Positions 1 through 7,828 of a stretch of 59,369 bases of DNA are shown in pieces; positions within the stretch are counted from its first letter, which is position 1; each line of letters starts with the position of its first letter. The translations under genes were made by a program, and so were the position numbers. The notes under the pieces are model-generated. The model was given only the letters and a program-made list of their open reading frames with translations, did no database searches and was not told the origin of the DNA. Source of the stretch: Sulfuritalea sp. (GTDB taxonomy: Bacteria; Pseudomonadota; Gammaproteobacteria; Burkholderiales; Rhodocyclaceae); assembly GCA_016712985.1 (NCBI GenBank), contig JADJQA010000054.1, positions 1 through 59,369 on the forward strand. The letters are read 5' to 3'.

Positions 1-49
1 GACCCAGCCGATAACCAGATGATTTTGCTATGAAATCAACCGGACAGAT

Positions 50-700
50 GTGAAAGTTGATATGAAAAGCTCCAGACCGAGCACACCCGGCGGCTCAAAC
101 GCGGGCACCGAGCAGCGAGGCAGCGCTTCCGCAGACAGTGTCAGCTTCGTCGTGCGTCACCGCGTGCATGCCGGCGCGCACATTGCGTACGAAGCATGGC
201 TCGTTGAGACGATGCGAGTGGCCGCTGCCTTTATCGGGCATCGGGGAGTGCAAGTCGTGCGTCCGACGGCGGGCGGCGTCGATTACATCATCATCGTGGA
301 CTTTGCTACACATGATGATGCGACACGCTGGCACAAGTCGGCAGAGCGCTCGCGCCTGATTGATGCCGTGCAGCCGCATCTAGAGGTTGCCGAACAGGTA
401 ACCGTCGGGGCTGGCATCGACTATTGGTTCCAGCCTGAAGCGGCTACAACGGGTGAGACCCCTATGAAACCGCCGGCGTGGAAGCAGTGGCTGATCACCA
501 CCTCAGTGATCTGGCCGCTGACCATGGTAGTGCCGTGGGCGTTCGGGCCTGTGTTTAAGGCTTTGCCAGCGCTCGGCGTCTACGGCGTTTCGCATGGCAT
601 CCTCGCCTCAGTCATTGTCGCCATGGTCGTCTGGATGATCATGCCGCGTTACACCCGTCTGGTGCACCACTGGCTATTTCGCAAGGAGCTGTTCCCATAA
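50..700 (+). CDS. ABM-domain protein with C-terminal membrane helices
   Basis: The 216-residue frame starts at GTG 50; ATG 62 is an equally plausible start, since neither has a clear ribosome-binding site. Residues about 30-125 resemble the ferredoxin-like antibiotic biosynthesis monooxygenase (ABM) fold: a VxxxxxAxYExWL-type start, then a GVQVVRP strand and a VDYIIIVDF strand. A hydrophilic linker leads to two hydrophobic segments (about 145-170 and 180-200) and a basic tail. This layout matches the membrane-attached ABM proteins grouped as COG3224. No substrate can be inferred. The gene stands alone, with a TMEM175-like gene downstream on the same strand. Confidence 0.7.
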   Translation: MKVDMKSSRPSTPGGSNAGTEQRGSASADSVSFVVRHRVHAGAHIAYEAWLVETMRVAAAFIGHRGVQVVRPTAGGVDYIIIVDFATHDDATRWHKSAERSRLIDAVQPHLEVAEQVTVGAGIDYWFQPEAATTGETPMKPPAWKQWLITTSVIWPLTMVVPWAFGPVFKALPALGVYGVSHGILASVIVAMVVWMIMPRYTRLVHHWLFRKELFP

Positions 701-806
701 AAACTCTGGCACAGGACAGGCGTCAACGCTTTTTTTCGGCGATCCAAGTTCACGACGGCTTGCAGGCCACAAAATGGCTGACGATACAAATCAAGGGACG
801 ACACAA

Positions 807-1391
807 ATGAAAAAAAACCGGCTCGAAGCCTTCAGCGATGGCGTGCTCGCCATCATCATCACCATCATGGTGCTCGAAATGAAGGTGCCGCATGGCGAAA
901 ATTTGGCGGCCTTGGGGCCTTTGCTGCCGGTGTTTCTGAGCTACATCTTGAGCTTCGTGTATGTCGGCATTTACTGGAACAATCATCATCACTTGCTTCA
1001 TGCGGTACAGCACGTCGATGGCCGAGTGCTCTGGGCAAATCTTCATTTGTTGTTCTGGCTTTCGCTCTTCCCTTTCGTCTCAGGCTGGATGGGCGAAAAC
1101 CACTTTTCGCCATTACCCAGCGCGCTCTACGGCGTTGTTCTGCTGATGGCGTCTGGAGCGTATTGGCTACTTACCAGGGCTATCATTTCTGCCGACGGAC
1201 AGAACTCGCTGCTGGCGAAGGCGGTCGGCAAAGACCAGAAGGGTAATCTATCCCTCTTGCTCTATGCGGCAGCGATTCCTTTGGCCTTTGTCAATCAGTG
1301 GATTTCACAAGCACTTTATGTCGCGTTGGCACTGATGTGGCTAGTCCCGGATCGGCGTATCGAGAAAGTGTTGAGCGAGCGGAATCACTGA
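807..1391 (+). CDS. TMEM175-family potassium channel-like membrane protein (DUF1211)
   Basis: A 194-residue membrane protein. The hallmark RLEAFSDGVLAIIITI stretch lies at the N-terminus; this R..FSDG..AI signature lines the pore in the TMEM175/DUF1211 family. Further hydrophobic helices and a YWNNHHHLLHA segment follow, which is also typical of the family. I chose ATG 807 because GGGA lies 8 bases upstream and family members begin a few residues before RxxFSDG. An in-frame ATG at 774 would add 11 residues. The family forms K+ leak channels in bacteria and archaea. There is no operon partner. Confidence 0.85.
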   Translation: MKKNRLEAFSDGVLAIIITIMVLEMKVPHGENLAALGPLLPVFLSYILSFVYVGIYWNNHHHLLHAVQHVDGRVLWANLHLLFWLSLFPFVSGWMGENHFSPLPSALYGVVLLMASGAYWLLTRAIISADGQNSLLAKAVGKDQKGNLSLLLYAAAIPLAFVNQWISQALYVALALMWLVPDRRIEKVLSERNH

Positions 1392-2125
1392 TCGTTCACG
1401 CCAGAAAGTGGGTACGGGTAGACAAGCTGATCGGCCAAGCCTTGCCGACCCCTTGATAGAACACTCGCGCCGTTCCGCACCCATGCTCTTTGCAAGCATG
1501 CTGTGTGAGTGACTGCAATAGGCGCGATACGGTCAAGAGGGGTTTGTATTTTGTGTGACCGCAATGGGCACGGACGAGTCGGTGAATTATTTTGGAAGCA
1601 GCCGCTCAGAAAAGGGAGCGCCAAATTTTCTTCCGGCAAACCTCGAACGGCAGCTTCACCTCCAACTCCGGACGCTGGCCCCAAGCCGCCCCGGTTAGCT
1701 GGCCAAGTCAAAGCAGTCATTCAATAGTTCATGGTTTTGGGGGTGCCAATGTCCCTTCATGGCCGGTAGGGTGAGGTCGCCAACGGCCGCTTCGTGGAAT
1801 CCCAGTTCGTAGAACGCTGATTTGGCTGACCGGCCGCTATGGAGAAACCTGACCGGCCGGAATGGGCACCGAGGAGTCAGTGACCCGCGAAACCCCAGCG
1901 TCGGCTTACAGTCTTTAGGAGCCATCCGTCTAGATGCAGTTGGGATGCCGCTCGGGCCGACAACCGAAGCACATCGCCAACCTGGTGAATCGCTCTTCGG
2001 GGCCGAATTCGGCCGAGTCGATTGGACATTGCCTTTGCAGTCCAATCTTCCCATAATTCAGGGCGCTGGTTCCGGCCGGCCGAATCGCTTCCGTGCTCAC
2101 TATCATTCATTGAGGACCAACCGCC
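1392..2125. other. 734-bp non-coding gap with a degenerate repeated motif
   Basis: I find no supportable gene here; open frames are short, overlapping and without recognisable domains. A motif reading roughly AATGGGCACsGAsGAGTCrGTGA occurs twice in the same orientation (about 1562-1585 and 1860-1883). This suggests a decayed non-coding repeat. Nothing resembles a transposase. Confidence 0.4.
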
Positions 2126-2743
2126 ATGTCAAAGCCACGCCTTATTTATTTTGACTTCGCCGGGAGCCGCGGCGAAGAGTGCCGGATTGCCCTGCATCTG
2201 GCAGGGGTCGATTTCGAGGACGTGCGCATTCCAAGCGCGGAATGGCCCGCACTGAAGCCAAAGACCCCGTTTGGTTCCTTGCCAATCCTGGAAATTCCGG
2301 GCAAACCCCCGCTCGCACAATCGAATGCAATTCTGGTCTATATCGGACGGCAGCATGGATTGCATCCCGAGGATGATTTCGAAGCCGCGCGGCATCAGGC
2401 GCTGATGGACTACGTTGAAGACCTGCGCCATACCGTGGGCCCGACACTGCGAATTGCCGACGAGACGCAGAAACGCGCTGCCCGCGAGGAACTTGCGCGC
2501 GACTACCTGCCGATTTGGGGCGCCAATGCCGAGAATCAACTCGCCGACCGTCCATTCGTCGGCGGCGACGCGCTGCATGTCGTGGACATCAAGCTGTACA
2601 TGATCGTGCGCTGGTTTGCGTCCGGAACAGTCGACCATGTTCCGCCGACGGTGTTTGACCACTGCGCGAAGCTCAAGCGTGTCTACAGGGAGGTCGGTGC
2701 GGACCCCGGCGTGAAAGCCTGGCTGGATCGCGCGACCCGCTAA
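2126..2743 (+). CDS. Glutathione S-transferase family protein
   Basis: 205 residues, the usual GST length. The N-terminal thioredoxin-like domain starts with LIYFDFAGSRGEECRIAL; the Tyr near residue 8 and the SRGEECR segment occupy the places of the catalytic Tyr and first helix in sigma/alpha-like GSTs. PFGSLPILEI supplies the cis-Pro, and LAQSNAILVYIGRQ supplies the glutathione-binding QS motif. A helical C-terminal domain follows from about residue 85. It probably conjugates or reduces with glutathione in the cytoplasm; the substrate is unknown. ATG 2126 is preceded by GAGGA. The gene is monocistronic. Confidence 0.88.
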   Translation: MSKPRLIYFDFAGSRGEECRIALHLAGVDFEDVRIPSAEWPALKPKTPFGSLPILEIPGKPPLAQSNAILVYIGRQHGLHPEDDFEAARHQALMDYVEDLRHTVGPTLRIADETQKRAAREELARDYLPIWGANAENQLADRPFVGGDALHVVDIKLYMIVRWFASGTVDHVPPTVFDHCAKLKRVYREVGADPGVKAWLDRATR

Positions 2744-3133
2744 CAGCCAGTCGTGCTTGATCCGGACGGCGCCGGGTTCGATTGACGGCGCGCGCCGGGC
2801 CCCGGAGAGTCCTGCGAGCCGATACCGGAGAGTCGGCGACCATGTGCTTTGCCGCCGCATTCGCCGTCGCCCTTTGTGCCTGGAGCGGCGTCGCGGATGC
2901 GCGGATGGCGATTGTGACCGCACACTCGACACCCCTGTGCAGAATGCAGAATCCAGTGTTGACCCTGGCATTCCGCCTCTGCGATACTCCCAACGTCGCC
3001 GTTGAGTTGACTATCCGCAGACAGGATCCGCATTCAGCTTGCCTCGCTGCGATGTCCGGTCCGCGGGCTTTGGCGGCTCATGGCATGGTGATATTTCGTC
3101 GTGTGCGACGGCAAGAAAGCGGAGGTTCATCCC
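2744..3133. other. 390-bp intergenic gap
   Basis: No gene is supported. A short frame beginning near 2841 has a hydrophobic start, but it runs out of frame into the downstream VOC gene and has no homology I recognise. The last bases (GGAGG at 3121-3125) are the ribosome-binding site of the VOC gene. Confidence 0.4.
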
Positions 3134-3526
3134 ATGCGCGCACTAGGGTTCCAAAGATTGAAGGTGGTCGCGCTGGCCGCGACGGACCTCGCCAGGGCGA
3201 AGCGCTTTTATGGCGAAACGCTGGGGTTTCCCCCGGCGTTCGAGGGCAAGCGCCAGGTCGGATATTCTTTCGGCAATGTGATTCTGATGCTCAAGTCGGC
3301 GCCGGACGGGTGGTACGCCCAGCCCTCGGATCAGTTGAACCCCCGCATCACGCTGGCGGCCGACGACGCGCTGCAGACTGAACGCGAGCTGGCGACGCGA
3401 GGGGTCAGGATCGGCAATTCCGTGCAGCCGTATCCGGACGAAGGTTTCTACGTTGGCAGCTTCCTCGACAGCGAAGGCAACAAGATCTGGTTCTGCTCTC
3501 CGATAGAGGGCGGCGGCGAGTCGTGA
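3134..3526 (+). CDS. VOC-superfamily (glyoxalase/bleomycin-resistance-like) protein
   Basis: 130 residues with paired beta-alpha-beta-beta-beta modules. The first module runs VVALAATDLARAKRFYGETL and on to GNVILML; the second ends in GFYVGSFLDSEGNKIWFCSP. The D-L-x-x-A-x-x-F-Y and D-x-E-G-N-x-I signatures are characteristic of the VOC fold. GGAGG eight bases upstream fixes the start at ATG 3134; an earlier in-frame start at 3101 lacks such a site. Family members include glyoxalases, dioxygenases and drug-binding proteins, so no specific activity is assigned. Confidence 0.85.
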   Translation: MRALGFQRLKVVALAATDLARAKRFYGETLGFPPAFEGKRQVGYSFGNVILMLKSAPDGWYAQPSDQLNPRITLAADDALQTERELATRGVRIGNSVQPYPDEGFYVGSFLDSEGNKIWFCSPIEGGGES

Positions 3527-3712
3527 TCGCGGCAGCGTGATGCAGGGCTGACCGACCCGCTCCTCGGCGGCTCGCGGCGGACAGGACAATAGGGGTCAAG
3601 CTCGCAGTCTCTTTCCGCGCATGTGAAGACGGCGTCTGAGTCCGATGGTTTCAGGTCTGTGGTAGCCTCTTCCGCTGGCTGGCATCGCTTGATGTGTGGC
3701 ACGGAGGCTTGG

Positions 3713-4015
3713 ATGGTACACAAGGATCTCAGATTGCCGGGCAGTGAGCTTCCGGTTTATTGCCAGCGCAATGGCATTCGCCGCCTGGAGCTGTTCGGCT
3801 CGGCAACGCGTGCAGACTTTGCGCCGCAGAGCGATGTCGATCTGCTGGTCGAGTTTCGGCCGGAGGCCAGGATCGGCTTTCTCGCCCTGAGTCGCATGCA
3901 GCGCGAACTGTCGGAGCTGTTTGGACGACGCGTCGATCTGGTGCCGCGTGGCGGCCTCAAGCCGGTGATTGCGTCATCGATCCTGGGGGAAGCCGAGCCG
4001 CTGTATGCGGAGTGA
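3713..4015 (+). CDS. mntA: MNT-type nucleotidyltransferase antitoxin of a HEPN/MNT pair
   Basis: 100 residues. The minimal nucleotidyltransferase signature GS-x10-D-x-D is intact: GS at 29-30 and Asp at 41 and 43, in a LELFGSATR...SDVDLLVEF context. ATG 3713 has ACGGAGG just upstream; the longer in-frame start at 3623 adds 30 unlike residues and was rejected. The gene overlaps the following HEPN gene by 11 bp, as is usual for these modules. Characterised MntA proteins neutralise HepT by adding AMP units to a tyrosine in its active site. The role here is inferred from motif and context. Confidence 0.85.
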   Translation: MVHKDLRLPGSELPVYCQRNGIRRLELFGSATRADFAPQSDVDLLVEFRPEARIGFLALSRMQRELSELFGRRVDLVPRGGLKPVIASSILGEAEPLYAE

Positions 4016-4349
4016 CAATCTGTATCTGTCGGATATCGTTCAAGCCGCCGATTCCATCGCGCGCTTCGTCGAGGGCTTGGACGAGGACCGGTTCATCGGC
4101 GATGACCTGGTCCGCAGTGCGGTGCTGCACAAGCTCACGGTGATTGGTGAAGCTGCGGCTCGCGTGTCGAGCGAACTCAAGCAATCGCACCCTGGAATTC
4201 CGTGGGTTGACATCATCGGATTCCGGAACATCGCTGTCCACGCCTATTTTTCCGTCGATTGGCGACTGGTCTGGAACGCGGCAGTGTTCGATGCACCGGT
4301 GTTGAAGCGGGACATCGAGGCGATCATGAAGGCCGGACACGGCCCGTGA
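4005..4349 (+). CDS. hepT: HepT-like HEPN-domain toxin (RNase)
   Basis: 114 residues, all-helical (former DUF86). The catalytic R-x4-H-x-Y motif is complete: RNIAVHAY with Arg74, His79 and Tyr81. This is the endoribonuclease site, and its Tyr is the residue modified by the MNT partner in studied systems. ATG 4005 overlaps the antitoxin gene, giving antitoxin-toxin order with translational coupling. Both key motifs are intact, so the module looks functional. It is probably a stress or phage-defence toxin-antitoxin pair; the target RNA cannot be read from the sequence. Confidence 0.88.
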   Translation: MRSDNLYLSDIVQAADSIARFVEGLDEDRFIGDDLVRSAVLHKLTVIGEAAARVSSELKQSHPGIPWVDIIGFRNIAVHAYFSVDWRLVWNAAVFDAPVLKRDIEAIMKAGHGP

Positions 4350-4506
4350 ATCGGTCGAGCAGGACGTTACCATCGCCTTGGCGCGTGTCCCATGCACGCA
4401 GGCGGCGTCAAGGCGCGTGAGTTCGCGCGCGGTGACGTCATTCACGCGGGTGTAGCCGAAATCGAGGCCTTGTACCGCTGATTGAGCCACCCGGCTGTTC
4501 CCCAGG

Positions 4507-4635
4507 CTACTTTGGCGCTGCAGGCATCTTCATCTGCTCCTGCTGCATCATCTTTTTCATCGCCGCATCCTTCTTCGCGGCGCTCTCCCTGACGTCGCCC
4601 ATCATCATGCCTTCTTTCGCCATTGGGACCTTCAT
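4507..4635 (-). CDS. Methionine-rich 42-residue peptide (possible MrpX-like)
   Basis: The frame begins 8 bases after the stop of the YedY-like gene and encodes 42 residues, 10 of them Met, in a Lys/Gln/Glu-rich helical context (KEGMMMGD, AAMKKMMQQEQMKM). It ends with AAPK and a TAG. No signal peptide is visible, so the N-terminus may be incomplete or the peptide may be cytoplasmic. In Azospira, a Met-rich peptide (MrpX) is encoded with a YedY1/YedZ1 methionine sulfoxide reductase and scavenges hypochlorite. The neighbourhood here is similar, but this equivalence is inference. The ribosome-binding site is weak. Confidence 0.4.
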   Translation of the reverse strand: MKVPMAKEGMMMGDVRESAAKKDAAMKKMMQQEQMKMPAAPK

Positions 4636-4643
4636 CGGCTCGT

Positions 4644-5438
4644 TCAGCTACCGCCAAACCAGTTGTACCCCTGGTCCTCCCAGTAGCCGCTCGGGTACAT
4701 GTTCGTGACGTAGATCGCCTGGATGTGCTTGGGATTCTTGTAGCCAAGCTTGGTCGGCATGCGCAGCTTCATCGGAAAGCCGTACTTGGGCGGCAGCGGC
4801 TGGCCGTCGTAGGTCAGCGCCAGCAGGGTTTGCGAGTGCAGCGCGGTTGCCATGTCGATGCTGGTGAAGTAGTCGTCGGCACACTTGAAGCCGACATACT
4901 TTGCGCTCAGGTCGGCGCCAACGCGGCGCAGAAAGTGGCCAAAGGAAACGCCGCCCCATTTGCCGATGGCGCTCCAGCCTTCGACGCAGATGTGCCGGGT
5001 GACCTGATCGATTTGCGGCATCGCGCGCAGCTCGGGCAGGGACCACTTGCGCTTGTCGGCGACCATGCCGGTGACCTCGAGGCGGAAGCTGCTCTCCTCG
5101 ACTTCGCGGATTTGGTCCTGGCCGTAGTAAGCGTTGAAGGGGAAGGGGCGCGTGATCATCGAGTCCGGGTAGGTCGGGGCCAGGCGGTTGGGGTCGAACA
5201 GCCAGCCCTGCACGTCGTCGTTGATGCGGGAAATTCGGCTCAGCGCCGTGTCGACACTCGCTTCGTCGGTCAAGCTGCAACCTGTGAGCATGGCAAGGCC
5301 GCCCAGCGTCAGCGAGCGGCGCAAGAATTCGCGCCGCGCGGGCGTGCCTGGCTTGCTCGCGTGACTGATGCGGCTGACCGCTTCTTTCAGGACTGCATCG
5401 CCATCGATGGCCAGGCGGGGAGTGGGTTTGATTGTCAT
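4644..5438 (-). CDS. YedY/MsrP-like periplasmic molybdopterin oxidoreductase
   Basis: 264 residues of the sulfite-oxidase-fold family. A twin-arginine segment (RREFLRR, residues 35-41) leads into GGLAMLTGCS, so Tat export is likely; the Cys at 54 could even be a lipidation site. The Mo-ligand cysteine is Cys151 in RHICVEGW, the equivalent of the conserved Cys in MsrP. The gene follows a b-type cytochrome gene by 12 bp, so that protein is the probable electron donor. MsrP repairs oxidised methionine in periplasmic proteins. This homologue is closer in layout to cytochrome-b-linked YedY1 than to MsrPQ with an FMN-type partner; the substrate is inferred. Confidence 0.82.
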   Translation of the reverse strand: MTIKPTPRLAIDGDAVLKEAVSRISHASKPGTPARREFLRRSLTLGGLAMLTGCSLTDEASVDTALSRISRINDDVQGWLFDPNRLAPTYPDSMITRPFPFNAYYGQDQIREVEESSFRLEVTGMVADKRKWSLPELRAMPQIDQVTRHICVEGWSAIGKWGGVSFGHFLRRVGADLSAKYVGFKCADDYFTSIDMATALHSQTLLALTYDGQPLPPKYGFPMKLRMPTKLGYKNPKHIQAIYVTNMYPSGYWEDQGYNWFGGS

Positions 5439-5450
5439 TTGATGCGCTCC

Positions 5451-6048
5451 TTAGCGACCGCGAGTCATGTAGACCAGCGTGCGCGGCACCAGCACCACCA
5501 TCGCCAGGTGAACAACCACGAAGGCGGCCAGGGCCGCCATGGCAATAAAATGCACCAGGCGGGCGCCTTCGTAGCCAAACATCAGTTCGCGCAGCAACGG
5601 AAACTGCACCGATTTCCAGAGCACCAGTCCCGAGACCACCAGCAGCACGCTATCGAGCATCACAAACAGATAGGCCAGCCGCTGCACCATGTTGTAGTGC
5701 CGAGGGTCGGCATGCGCGAGGTTGCCCTGGAGGGCAGCCAGCAAATCGGCAAGCAGGGCCTTGGGGGAGACGGGGAAGAACTTGCGTAGCAGGCGGCCGC
5801 TTGCCAGGTTGAACGCCAGGTACAGCAGACCATTGATGCCGAGCACCCACATCGCGGCAAAGTGCCACTGCAGGGCGCCCCCGAGCCAGCCGCCCAGGGT
5901 GATGCCCTTCGGGATCGTGAAACCGAGGAATCCGGTGGCGTTGTAGATTCTCCAGCCGCTCATCATCAGAATCACGACTGCGAGTGCGTTTAGCCAGTGC
6001 ATGGCCCGCACCCATCCCCGGGTGAATGATCTGTTCCTTGGAGTTCAA
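5451..6048 (-). CDS. b-type cytochrome (cytochrome b561-like) membrane subunit, frame broken near the N-terminus
   Basis: The protein has four hydrophobic helices, with His residues in RAMHWLN, ALQWHFAAMW, ARLVHFIAM and FVVVHLAMV as likely haem ligands, typical of di-haem cytochrome b subunits of molybdoenzymes. The intact part starts at GTG 6011, but the natural N-terminus lies in another frame: TTG 6048 after GAGGAG gives NSKEQIIHPG, which should join directly to WVRAMHW. One extra base in the C-run at 6016-6019 accounts for the break. Corrected, the protein is about 198 residues. It probably passes quinol electrons to the adjacent molybdoenzyme. Confidence 0.8.
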
Positions 6049-6166
6049 CAATGCTCCTCACGGTGCAGCGCCACGACCCGTATGCCCAGGGGTTTCCGGA
6101 AGTCTCGACCTGTAGCGCTTGGACGGGTGAGGGGGCGGATTCCTTACAGTCGCCGAGCGATTTCTG

Positions 6167-7762
6167 TTACCAGAAGATCCTCAGGCGCCTCAGGATCTGG
6201 TCGAATTCGAACAGATACGGTTCAGCCACCTGCCTGTTCGCCGCCAGGATGACAATGTCGTGGGAAAACACGGAAGCGTTGTACCAGTTGAAACTGCCGT
6301 CGAGCACCAGGTAATCGTCGAAAATGCAGTACTTGGAATGGATCGGCGAATACGGTACCGGGAGATCATCGACACCATAGGCCAGGGCCACGGCAATGCC
6401 GGCCCGTTTCAGGCGCTCCACCGCCGGCAGCAGGGGACGCCGCAATTCCTCCGACATCGGGTGTTCCTTGCCGGGGCTGCCCTGCCGCGCCAGGTGTCCA
6501 TTCAGGATGATCTTCACCTGGACGCCGCGCCGATGGGCGTGGATCAGCGCATCGATCACGCTGTCATGATGCTCCCCCTGCAACTCACCGATCAGGAAAA
6601 GGCACAACTTGATCGAATGACGGGCGCGGTGGACTTCGGAAATGATGGCGTGATGGGGCCGATAGTCCCTGCCGTTTAGCGCGACGTGGCGCCCGAACGT
6701 GTAAAAGATGTTGAAGTGGCTCAGCGGGTCGATCCCGTAGCGCTGGATCACGCCGCCGCGGACGCTCTGGAAGATGTTGTCGAACAGCCGGCAGACGCCC
6801 CGCGAGCGGAAGGTCATGCCGGATTCCCAGTTGGCCCACCAGCGGTCGAAGGTGATGTTGAACGAACCGGTGATGACATCCTCGTCGCCGAAGATCACGA
6901 ACTTGTTGTGCATGTCCGGAGCAACCTCGATCAGGGAGTCACGCGGGGTGCAAAAAACTCCCAGCAGGGCGATTCCGGATCGCTTCAGGCGCGCGTAGTT
7001 GTCGCTGTTGGTCAAGGTCATCTTGCGTCAGTCGACGATGCACTCCACCTTGACGCCCTTGTGATGGGCGTGGATCAGATGGTTGATGAAGTCGGCATCG
7101 TCGATGCAGTCGACGCAGACCTTGATGGTTTGCTCGCGCTCGGGATGCACCTGCTTCTTCCAGATCGTTGTATCGATCTGGTCGTGGATGTAGCGCTTGG
7201 GATGATAGGGATGATAGGGCTGGCCCTTGGTGAGTTTCGGGGTCAGATGCAGGGACTCGAAGTGGTGGTTCTGCCAATCCACATCCCGCTGCAATTCCCC
7301 TGCGTCCAGTTCCCGCGTGCGATAGTTGTTGTGGGCCGAGTGTTCCAGGGTGACGTGCCGCCGGTGCGAGCCGGTGTCCTGGACATGGCTGCCGTCCATG
7401 AACATGTAGTCGTGCTGCGATGGAATCGACCTGTCGCGGAGATGGACGATGAAGGAAAAAGCCACCCATTTCACCTGCCCCAGCTTCACCGCGAACGGAT
7501 GGACATAGAAATCCCTGGTGACCCGCTTGTGGTGGTGCGACTGGACGTCGTAGGCATCCGTATCGACGATGAACTGCTCGCAGGTGTTGTCGGTGCGGTA
7601 CACCTTCAGGACGACCTTTACATTCAGTTCGGCCCCCCAGTGCACGTCGAACCAGATGCTCCCCCAGCGGACGTAGAACAGGTCCTTGAAATCGTTGGTG
7701 CGGGGTATGCTTCCGCCGATTTCCGCTTCGGTGGGAAACGCGTATTTTTCAGCAAACGACAT
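6167..7762 (-). pseudogene. Phospholipase-D-family protein interrupted by an in-frame TGA
   Basis: Two frames in the same register, 7762-7028 and 7021-6167, are separated by a TGA at 7028-7030, between CIVD and RKMTLTN. A Trp (TGG) would fit there, so one substitution explains the stop. Full length is 531 residues. The N-terminal 150 residues are a beta-rich region I do not recognise. Two PLD repeats follow: HNKFVIFGD...GSFN, which has Gly where the motif normally has Asp, and a perfect HSKYCIFDD...GSFN. PLD enzymes act on phosphodiesters of lipids or nucleic acids. The gene follows the nuclease-like gene by 66 bp, probably as one transcript. Confidence 0.75.
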
Positions 7763-7828
7763 GATTGAACCTGTTCCTTGACGTCATATTCTTCGGGGAC
7801 GGAATTGTCGCGCCGGGCGACGCCCGAC

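Noticed and set aside
2841..3381. A signal-peptide-like frame upstream of the VOC gene
   Set aside because: It overlaps the VOC gene in another frame, has no ribosome-binding site and no recognisable mature domain.
7028..7030. TGA in the PLD gene read as selenocysteine or as Trp by an altered code
   Set aside because: Other genes here use TGA as a normal stop, no SECIS-like hairpin was evident, and the position fits Trp, so one base change is the simpler cause.
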